Under the pieces are notes generated by a model that did not search any database, was not told where the DNA came from, and worked only from the letters and a program-made list of their open reading frames with translations. A stretch of DNA of 53,066 nt from Lachnospiraceae bacterium (GTDB lineage: Bacteria; Bacillota; Clostridia; Lachnospirales; Lachnospiraceae): contig SVDZ01000016.1 of the NCBI GenBank assembly GCA_015057625.1, positions 1-53,066 of the forward strand, in the 5' to 3' direction. Of the stretch, positions 15,561 through 21,966 are shown piece after piece (position 1 is the stretch's first letter; each line of letters opens with the position of its first letter). A program made the position numbers and the translations under genes.

Positions 15561-15713
15561 ATGGAGGATATCATTATTTTATTGATACTGTTGTTTGTAG
15601 TGGGATTTGCAATTTATTACATTGTAAAAGAAAAAAGAAAAGGCAACACTTGTATCGGATGCCCTATGTCGGGTAAGTGTCCACGCAAGAGTTGCGGTTG
15701 TGCAAAAAAATAG
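15561..15713 (+). CDS. FeoB-associated Cys-rich membrane protein
   Basis: A 50-residue peptide with one transmembrane helix (about 3-22), a basic stretch and a Cys-rich tail (TCIGCPMSGKCPRKSCGCAKK has five Cys). This is the layout of the FeoB_associated family (PF12669), usually encoded right after feoB in Firmicutes and possibly a FeoC-like or metal-handing partner. AAAGGAG at the end of the tandem array gives the start at 15561; a longer frame from 15486 would begin inside the repeats. Confidence 0.88.
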   Translation: MEDIIILLILLFVVGFAIYYIVKEKRKGNTCIGCPMSGKCPRKSCGCAKK

Positions 15714-15755
15714 CAGATTGGAAGTAACAAAATGACATGAGACGGAGAAGGTATA

Positions 15756-16133
15756 ATGGAAAAACGATTTGCGGATAGTTCGAAAGAAGACTATTTAAAA
15801 ACAATACTGGTAATAATAGATGAAAAGGAAAAATGTCGCGTTATAGACATAGCGAGATATTTGAATGTGACAAAAGCAAGTGCAAGCATAGCTGTAAAAA
15901 AACTAGAGAATGCTGAATTAATTATGAAAGAAAATAATAATCTATTATTGACTGAAGAAGGAAAAAAGATAGCCGAGCAAATATATGAAAAGGGAAGTTT
16001 TTTACAGGAATGGTTAATAAAGATGGGCGTTGATGAAGAAACAGCTAAAGAAGACGCTTGCGCCATAGAGCACGTGTTGTCGGAAAAAACATATAAAAAA
16101 ATGAAAGAGTTTGTTGATTTGAATAATGACTGA
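15756..16133 (+). CDS. DtxR-family regulator with an altered metal site (paralog 2)
   Basis: 125 residues, same two-domain layout as the regulator at 5070-5456: winged helix about 1-65, dimer/metal domain about 66-122, no SH3 domain. The primary-site residues C102, E105 and H106 are kept in DACAIEH, at the very numbers used in DtxR. However, the ancillary-site His (H83 of paralog 1) is replaced by G80 in YEKGSF, so metal activation may differ. It lies in the feo unit rather than beside its own box. It could be a second Fe(II) sensor, a heterodimer partner, or a metal-insensitive form. GGAGAAGG precedes the ATG. Confidence 0.9.
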   Translation: MEKRFADSSKEDYLKTILVIIDEKEKCRVIDIARYLNVTKASASIAVKKLENAELIMKENNNLLLTEEGKKIAEQIYEKGSFLQEWLIKMGVDEETAKEDACAIEHVLSEKTYKKMKEFVDLNND

Positions 16134-16157
16134 AAATATGATACAGATAGATAAAAA

Positions 16158-16174
16158 ACCGCCTAAAAGGCGGT
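16158..16174. terminator. Short hairpin between the regulator and the HMA gene
   Basis: ACCGCCT (16158-16164) pairs with AGGCGGT (16168-16174). T-rich sequence is present only on the minus strand (complement of 16152-16157), so plus-strand termination would be weak. Confidence 0.4.
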
Positions 16175-16190
16175 AAATATTCAATGACCA

Positions 16191-16206
16191 GTTAGTTGAA
16201 ACTAAT
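16191..16206 (+). promoter_or_regulatory. Putative DtxR box 7
   Basis: GTTAGTTGAAACTAAT, 15 of 16 with the G/C pattern of the other boxes (last base T). It lies 28 bp before the HMA protein start. The promoter is unclear; TATTCA at 16179-16184 is a possible -10. Confidence 0.62.
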
Positions 16207-16233
16207 CGGAAAAGCGCGAAAGAAGGCGAAAGT

Positions 16234-16593
16234 ATGCAGGATTTAGTAATTGTTCTGATAATTATTATAGCGTTGGTAATTGGTGTAAAAGAGACGATGA
16301 AACATATGAGAGGTGAGGGAGCATGTTGTGGAGGATCATCGGCTAAGCCCAAAAAGAAGAAGCTAAAAGGCAAAATTCTTCATTTGTACACTTTTACTGT
16401 GGAGGGTATGCATTGTGTTAACTGTGCATATGCAGTTACCAGGGCGATTAATGAAATAGATGGAGCTTTGGCTAAGGTTGATCTAAAGAAAAAGAGTGCG
16501 ACTGTACAATGCGACAGAGAAATAGACACAGAGCTAATTATAAAGAGTATAGAAAAAAGAGGATACAAAGCTAAATTTCAGAAGGGGGATTAA
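16234..16593 (+). CDS. Membrane-anchored heavy-metal-associated (HMA) domain protein
   Basis: A 119-residue protein: N-terminal helix (about 2-18), a CC pair at 31-32 and a Lys-rich linker, then an HMA ferredoxin-like domain (about 50-116) with the metal motif MHCVNC at 59-64. The N-terminal half resembles FeoB-associated Cys-rich proteins, so it looks like a fusion of that anchor with a metallochaperone domain. HMA domains usually bind Cu(I), Zn(II) or related soft metals. Its iron box suggests it works under iron limitation, perhaps keeping other metals away from iron uptake (inference). The unit continues into DUF3793 and flavodoxin. Confidence 0.85.
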   Translation: MQDLVIVLIIIIALVIGVKETMKHMRGEGACCGGSSAKPKKKKLKGKILHLYTFTVEGMHCVNCAYAVTRAINEIDGALAKVDLKKKSATVQCDREIDTELIIKSIEKRGYKAKFQKGD

Positions 16594-16597
16594 TGTG

Positions 16598-17179
16598 ATG
16601 CTGGAAGAAAAAATCATTGAATTTTGTTCGCCGACATTAGCGGGAATAAAGACAGGAAATCTTTTTTCAGTAAAAACAGAAGGTAAATTCATAAAAGAAG
16701 AAATAAAGAAACTAAATAAAATTCTTATAAAAAGAGGATTAAGGCTTATCCCTTTACGGGAAAAGGATGGACTTACATTGATTTATTTGTATAGACCGCG
16801 ACGTCTTAAATGCGATTTTGTTAGAACTGAAAACAAGAAAATACTTGAGGAGAAAGGTTATCCTTGTGGTAATCCTGACAAATGTGTAGTGGAACTGATT
16901 AGACGTTTGGTTGCAGATGAAAAGTTCCCGCATGAAATAGGAGTGTTTTTAGGGTATCCGCCAAGTGATGTAAGAGGGTTTATGAAAAGCCCATGCGATG
17001 GCGTGAAATGTGTGGGGTGCTGGAAAGTGTATGATAACCAGCAGGAGGCAGAGAAGACATTTGCAAAATATGAAATCTGTTCGTCGATATATAAAAGAGA
17101 AATAGCTAAAGGAAAAACGCTTGAATCAATGATTGTTGACGAACAAAGATTTATTAGTTTACAGGTGATAAATGGATAA
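16598..17179 (+). CDS. DUF3793 family protein
   Basis: 193 residues from ATG 16598 (a GTG three bases earlier is also possible; GAAGGGGG lies upstream of both). Family features are the N-terminal TLAGIKTGNLFSV segment, a middle KCVVELIRRL stretch followed by PHEIGVFLGYPPSDVRGF, and a Cys-containing region VKCVGCW. No transmembrane helix or signal is seen, so it should be cytoplasmic. The function is unknown. In clostridia this family often precedes flavodoxin and sits in iron-regulated loci, as here, which hints at redox or iron adaptation. Confidence 0.82.
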   Translation: MLEEKIIEFCSPTLAGIKTGNLFSVKTEGKFIKEEIKKLNKILIKRGLRLIPLREKDGLTLIYLYRPRRLKCDFVRTENKKILEEKGYPCGNPDKCVVELIRRLVADEKFPHEIGVFLGYPPSDVRGFMKSPCDGVKCVGCWKVYDNQQEAEKTFAKYEICSSIYKREIAKGKTLESMIVDEQRFISLQVING

Positions 17180-17253
17180 AGGATACCAATTGTAAAGAAG
17201 TGATTGTTAGAGGAAAAATATATTATTATTGGATAAAAAAGGAGTATAATATT

Positions 17254-17676
17254 ATGAGTAAAATAGCGGTAGTATTTTGGACAGGTACAGGTAATACATT
17301 GGCGATGGCAGAGGCTGTCGCTGCGGGAGCGAAAGAAAAAGGAGCAGAGGTTTCAATGTTTGGACCATCTGATTTTACGAAGGATAAAGTGAACGAATTT
17401 GATGCTATAGCATTTGGATGTCCCGCAATGGGAGCTGAAGTTCTGGAAGAATTTGAATTTGAACCAATGTTCTCAGAGGTAGAAAAAAGTTTACAGGGAA
17501 AGAAAATTGCAATATTTGGATCGTTCGGATGGGGAGATGGTCTCTGGATGAGAGATTGGGAAGAACGATGTAGATTGGCAGGAGCGAATCTTGTTTCAGA
17601 CGGTTTGATGGTAAATGGAATGCCGGGAGACAATGAGATAGCAGAGTGCAAATCATTAGGAACAATGCTTTTATAG
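17254..17676 (+). CDS. Flavodoxin
   Basis: A 140-residue short-chain flavodoxin. The FMN phosphate loop is TGTGNTLAM near residues 10-18, and the later loops AFGCPAMG and SFGWGDGLWM hold the flavin ring as in clostridial flavodoxins. The true start is the ATG at 17254 with AAAAGGAG upstream, not an earlier in-frame ATG. Flavodoxin replaces ferredoxin when iron is scarce, which fits its place behind an iron box in this island. It may also serve as the cytosolic electron donor to the NapH-like protein (inference). Confidence 0.95.
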   Translation: MSKIAVVFWTGTGNTLAMAEAVAAGAKEKGAEVSMFGPSDFTKDKVNEFDAIAFGCPAMGAEVLEEFEFEPMFSEVEKSLQGKKIAIFGSFGWGDGLWMRDWEERCRLAGANLVSDGLMVNGMPGDNEIAECKSLGTMLL

Positions 17677-17686
17677 GAGAAGTAAT

Positions 17687-18388
17687 ATGAATGGCTTTAT
17701 TGAATTGAAAAATGTAAAGAAAACATATGTTGTAGGAGAACAGAAGTTTAATGCCTTAGACGGTGTGGATCTTTCCATAAACAAAGGTGAACTTGTAGTA
17801 GTGCTTGGACCGTCAGGAGCAGGTAAATCCACTTTGCTAAACCTTCTTGGCGGAATGGATAAAGCTACATCAGGAACGATTATGATCGGTGATAAGGATA
17901 TTGCAAAATATAATGACAAACAGTTAACTGCTTACAGAGCTGATGATGTTGGCTTTATATTTCAGTTCTACAATATCATGCCGACATTAACTGTAGAAGA
18001 AAATGTTAATCTGATAAAAGATGTTACCGATACAACCAAAGATGCAAAGGATGTGCTTGACAGCGTAGGCCTTTTAAAACATGCAAACAAGTTCCCGCAG
18101 GAATTGTCCGGAGGAGAACAGCAACGTGTATCTATAGCCAGAGCCATTATGAAAAGTCCAAAACTTCTTTTGTGCGATGAACCTACAGGTGCGCTTGATT
18201 CGGGAACAGGAGTTGAAGTTCTAAAATTATTAAAGAAGCAAAGTACTGATGGTGAAACTGTAATTATAGTTACTCATAATGCTTTGATAGCAGAAATTGC
18301 AGACAGAGTAATTAAGATTAAAAACGGAAAAGTAGTATCTAATGAACACAATAACAATCCAAAGAATATTGATGAGGTTAAGTGGTAA
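17687..18388 (+). CDS. MacB/LolD-type ABC transporter ATPase
   Basis: A 233-residue nucleotide-binding protein: Walker A GPSGAGKST at about 43-51, signature LSGGEQQR at about 143-150, Walker B LLLCDEPTGALD at about 163-174, and the H-loop His in IIVTHN. This subfamily pairs with FtsX-like permeases, here the next gene (18391). It begins 11 bp after the flavodoxin stop with a good AGGAGAAG, so it is probably part of the same iron-regulated transcript. MacB-type systems use ATP hydrolysis to extrude substrates or remodel the envelope rather than import. Confidence 0.95.
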   Translation: MNGFIELKNVKKTYVVGEQKFNALDGVDLSINKGELVVVLGPSGAGKSTLLNLLGGMDKATSGTIMIGDKDIAKYNDKQLTAYRADDVGFIFQFYNIMPTLTVEENVNLIKDVTDTTKDAKDVLDSVGLLKHANKFPQELSGGEQQRVSIARAIMKSPKLLLCDEPTGALDSGTGVEVLKLLKKQSTDGETVIIVTHNALIAEIADRVIKIKNGKVVSNEHNNNPKNIDEVKW

Positions 18389-18390
18389 TT

Positions 18391-20673
18391 ATGTTAAAAA
18401 GAAAAATGTTTAGAGATATCAAGAATAACTTTTCGCAGTTTGTCACAATTTTCTTAATGGTTATGATTGGCGTTATGGCATATTCCGGAATTGAGGCTTA
18501 TATGACAGGAATGACTAAAACGGCGGATAAGTTTTACACTGAAAACAATCTTCAGGACCTTAATGCAATGGGGATGCTTAGTCATGATGATCTTGATGAA
18601 ATTAAAAAAATCAAACATGTAAAAAATGCAGAACTGAAATTGTCAGTCACTGCACTTACCGATGAAGATAAGACATTGTTACTTAACTGCATTGAGACAA
18701 ATAAAATCAGCAGGTTTTATGTATTAGACGGTGAAAAGTTTGAAAAAGATAAATCAGGTGTGTGGCTTGACAATTTTTATGCCGTTGAAAATGACATAAA
18801 AGTCGGAGATATCATTCTTGTTAAATACGAAGGAATGGAACTTAAAGAAAAGGTTAAAGGACTTATAAATGTCCCTGACCATTTGTATGATGTGCGTGAT
18901 GAATCTGAACTTTATCCGGACAGAAAAGAGTTTGGATTTGCCTATATGAGTATAAATGAACTTGACGAAGCGTACCACATTTTCAATAGCATTATGGTAG
19001 ATGTGGACAGTAAGGATAATGTGGACAGTGTAAAAAATGACATTGAGGACAATGTAGAAAATGCTAAAGCAATTGTTAAGGCGGAGGATACATCTTCTTA
19101 CATGACCTATCAGGGAGAAATCGATGAGGGAAAAACTTACGTTGGAGTATTTTCGGGAATTTTTCTTTTTATAGCTATGCTTTCTGTTGTTACAACTATG
19201 ACAAGAGTTGTAAAGAAGCAGAGAACTCAGATAGGAACGCTGAAAGCTCTAGGATTTAGTAACAGAAAAATTCTTTTTCATTATATAGGGTATGGGATCT
19301 GGGTAAGTCTTTTTGCAGCGGTTACAGGATTAATTCTTGGATACTTTTTTATAGGAAATGTATTTATGAATCTTCAAATGGTATTTTTCGAAATCCCAAA
19401 CGGAAGACCGGCAATGGCAACAAAGAGTTATATGGTGGCCATAGCGGTAGTGCTTGTGGTTTCATTAATTACATATATTACCGGAAGAAGTATTTTAAAA
19501 GAAAATCCGGCTGAAACTCTCAGAACAAAAATACCAAGCGTTAAGGGTAATGTTATAAATATTACCAAAAAAGGTTTGTTTAAAAAAATGAGTTTTGAAT
19601 CTGTTTGGAACATAAGAGATATGCTCAGAAATAAGATAAGAACGTTTATGGGGTTAGCAGGAGTTGTTGGCTGCTGTATGCTGATAGTGTGCGCTCTTGG
19701 AATGCTTGATTCCATGAACTTCTTTGTGAAACTACAGTTTGAAACCATATATAATTTTGATTACAAGCTGAACCTGAAAGAAGATATTACACCTGAAGAA
19801 GTAAAGTTATTAGAAGATACATACGGAAATCATACATCACAAAGTCTTGGGATAGAAATAAAGGATGATGATGGAAAAAGGGAAGCAAACAACATATTTG
19901 TTACTGATGCAAAAGGATATATTAGATTTGTTGACAGAAAAAACAAGATAGTTGAAGACCCGAAAGATGACGGAGTATTTGTCACTTTTAAATTGGCGGA
20001 AACAAAGGGGTATGAACTTGGAGATACAATTACATGGCATATATACGGGGATAAAAAATACTATACCTCAAAGATAATAGGATTTAACAAAGATCCTCAA
20101 AATCAAAATATGACAATGACGAGAAAATATCTTGAAAGTCTTGGTATTGAGTACAAACCGGATTCACTATATACGAATACAGATTTATCTAAGACAAAGG
20201 AAATAGAGAAGGTTGAAGTGATTCAGGATATTGACAACTTGAAAGAAGGCATGGAAGGCATGCTTTCAATGATGAAGACGATGTTAGTTATGATTATAGG
20301 AATTGCAGTTTTGCTTGGCGGAATAATTATTTATAATCTTGGAATTCTTTCATATACAGAAAAGCAATATCAGTTCTCTACATTGAAAGTTTTAGGCTTT
20401 AAAGATTCCAAAATCAAGAAGATTTTTATAAAGCAGAATAACTGGATTGCCATAGCTTCTGTTATCATAGGTATGCCACTTGGTTTTTATCTGACAGATT
20501 GGTTGTTTAAGACAGCTATCGAAGAACATTATGATTTTGGTGCGTTTATTGAAACGAGAACTTATGTGATATCTGCGCTTGGAACAATCTTAGTATCTTA
20601 TCTTGTTTCCAAGTTTTTAGCTGGAAAGATTAGAAATATTGATATGGTAACAAGTCTGAAAGGTAATGAATAA
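18391..20673 (+). CDS. FtsX-like ABC transporter permease
   Basis: A 760-residue membrane protein with two FtsX repeats: helices at about 12-32, 245-270, 300-330 and 350-375, then again at about 430-455 and three near the C terminus (640-745). Large extracytoplasmic loops lie after the first helix of each half. The ATG at 18391 follows GAGGTTAAG; a GTG nine bases earlier would overlap the ATPase gene more. It should form the membrane half of the exporter with the ATPase upstream. The substrate is unknown. The position between flavodoxin and a methyltransferase in an iron island suggests export of a metabolite used in iron adaptation. Confidence 0.9.
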   Translation: MLKRKMFRDIKNNFSQFVTIFLMVMIGVMAYSGIEAYMTGMTKTADKFYTENNLQDLNAMGMLSHDDLDEIKKIKHVKNAELKLSVTALTDEDKTLLLNCIETNKISRFYVLDGEKFEKDKSGVWLDNFYAVENDIKVGDIILVKYEGMELKEKVKGLINVPDHLYDVRDESELYPDRKEFGFAYMSINELDEAYHIFNSIMVDVDSKDNVDSVKNDIEDNVENAKAIVKAEDTSSYMTYQGEIDEGKTYVGVFSGIFLFIAMLSVVTTMTRVVKKQRTQIGTLKALGFSNRKILFHYIGYGIWVSLFAAVTGLILGYFFIGNVFMNLQMVFFEIPNGRPAMATKSYMVAIAVVLVVSLITYITGRSILKENPAETLRTKIPSVKGNVINITKKGLFKKMSFESVWNIRDMLRNKIRTFMGLAGVVGCCMLIVCALGMLDSMNFFVKLQFETIYNFDYKLNLKEDITPEEVKLLEDTYGNHTSQSLGIEIKDDDGKREANNIFVTDAKGYIRFVDRKNKIVEDPKDDGVFVTFKLAETKGYELGDTITWHIYGDKKYYTSKIIGFNKDPQNQNMTMTRKYLESLGIEYKPDSLYTNTDLSKTKEIEKVEVIQDIDNLKEGMEGMLSMMKTMLVMIIGIAVLLGGIIIYNLGILSYTEKQYQFSTLKVLGFKDSKIKKIFIKQNNWIAIASVIIGMPLGFYLTDWLFKTAIEEHYDFGAFIETRTYVISALGTILVSYLVSKFLAGKIRNIDMVTSLKGNE

Positions 20674-20711
20674 TAAACTAAATAATAATTTACGTGAGAA
20701 AGGTGGTTAAA

Positions 20712-21509
20712 ATGAAATTAGAATTAGGAGATGTACAAACTACAGCACTTATCCCTTTGGCGATAAAGGCGAATGAAACATTGAGAGAGAGTCCAAGGAT
20801 AAAGGATTACAAAGCTGTAGAGATTATTAATGCTCTAAATATTGATACAACACAGTATGACAAATTCATGTCTCACGAGGGAGTTGTAGCAAGAACAATT
20901 ATGCTTGATAAGCAATTAAAAAATATTATAAAAAAACACCCGGACACAACAGTCGTAAATATAGGAGCGGGATTTGATAACAGATTTTCCAGAGTGGATA
21001 ATGGGAAAATAAGTTGGTTTGATATTGATTTGCCGGATTCCATAGAAGCGAGAAAGAAAGCTTTTGACGATCAGGAAAGAGTGACAATGATTGCGAGTGA
21101 TGCACTTACAAATGCCTGGTGTGGAGAAGTAATAAAGAATGTTAAACAGAAAAAATCTAAACCGGTATTTATTGCGGAAGGTTTGTTCATGTATTTTACA
21201 ATGGATCAGATACAAACCTTTATGGAAGTATTAAAAAATAACTTTCCAAAGGGCGGTACATTGATTGCTGAACAAAACTGTAAGCTGATGCAGAAAAATG
21301 AAAAGCATCACGACACGGTAAAAAATACAAATGCCCATTTTATGTCAGGTACAGAGTCAGCTCAGGAAATTGCAGACTTAGTTGATGGTATTAGCGTGAT
21401 TGATGAAAGAAGCTTTAATGAGGAAATGAAAAAGCACAGTATTCGCGGAAAATTATTTGCACTTTTGCTTCCTAAGGTAAATAACAGATGGGCTACTTTT
21501 GAATGGTAG
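20712..21509 (+). CDS. LCM/TcmP-family SAM-dependent methyltransferase
   Basis: 265 residues of the leucine carboxyl methyltransferase group (PF04072): the SAM-binding loop is VVNIGAGFDNRF, followed by the acidic strand end WFDIDLPDSIEARK, and EGLFMYF later. Bacterial members methylate small molecules such as polyketides on carboxyl or hydroxyl oxygens. ATG 20712 with AAAGGTGG is preferred over a GTG at 20694. It stands right after the FtsX permease, so the exporter and the enzyme may deal with the same compound. No biosynthetic enzymes for a metallophore are visible nearby, so the substrate is open. Confidence 0.85.
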   Translation: MKLELGDVQTTALIPLAIKANETLRESPRIKDYKAVEIINALNIDTTQYDKFMSHEGVVARTIMLDKQLKNIIKKHPDTTVVNIGAGFDNRFSRVDNGKISWFDIDLPDSIEARKKAFDDQERVTMIASDALTNAWCGEVIKNVKQKKSKPVFIAEGLFMYFTMDQIQTFMEVLKNNFPKGGTLIAEQNCKLMQKNEKHHDTVKNTNAHFMSGTESAQEIADLVDGISVIDERSFNEEMKKHSIRGKLFALLLPKVNNRWATFEW

Positions 21510-21524
21510 GAAAAAAGCGGTTAG

Positions 21525-21553
21525 TTGACAAGTGAAAATCCCCTGAATATAAT
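21525..21553 (+). promoter_or_regulatory. Consensus promoter before the DUF6110-like gene
   Basis: TTGACA (21525-21530), 17-bp spacer, TATAAT (21548-21553): a full sigma-A consensus. A GTTAG half-site at 21520-21524 abuts the -35. Confidence 0.8.
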
Positions 21554-21590
21554 TAAAGGTGATAACTACAGAGCGTGGTTAATTTTTTTG

Positions 21591-21620
21591 AACAAAGGTT
21601 AGTTATAACTAACCTTTGTT
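21591..21620 (+). promoter_or_regulatory. Putative DtxR box 8 inside a 30-bp perfect palindrome
   Basis: The core GTTAGTTATAACTAAC (21598-21613) is extended to a perfect 30-bp palindrome by AACAAAG on the left and CTTTGTT on the right. It lies about 40 bp downstream of the -10, in the transcribed leader, so it could act as an operator roadblock and also as an RNA hairpin. Confidence 0.75.
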
Positions 21621-21664
21621 TGATGTAAATAAAAACCGAATGTTAATTATAGGAGGAATTTGCT

Positions 21665-21940
21665 ATGAAAAAAGAATTAATAGCTAAAATTGGATTATTT
21701 GCAGGAGGAGTTTTGTTTGGCACAGCCGGAGTGAAAGTGCTATCAAGTAAAGATGCAAAAAAAGCGTATACTCACTGCACGGCAGCTGCACTCAGAGCGA
21801 AAGATTGTGTAGTTAAAACTGCGACTACAATTCAGGAAAACGCCGAGGATATATTGGCAGAGGCTAAACAAATTAACGAGGAACGTGATGCCAACGAGGA
21901 AAGGAATTCATTTGAAGCGGATGAAACAATTGTTGAATAG
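21665..21940 (+). CDS. DUF6110-type small membrane protein
   Basis: A 91-residue protein with one N-terminal hydrophobic helix (about 5-26, Gly-rich) and a long charged helical tail ending in acidic residues. Proteins of this shape (DUF6110, YtxH-like) are commonly encoded just before HMA-type P-type ATPases in clostridia and may be accessory or regulatory subunits. AGGAGGAA precedes the ATG. The ATPase gene starts 26 bp later with no terminator between, so they are one unit under the palindromic iron box. Confidence 0.75.
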   Translation: MKKELIAKIGLFAGGVLFGTAGVKVLSSKDAKKAYTHCTAAALRAKDCVVKTATTIQENAEDILAEAKQINEERDANEERNSFEADETIVE

Positions 21941-21966
21941 AAAGTACAATAAGAGCGGGTGTCATT

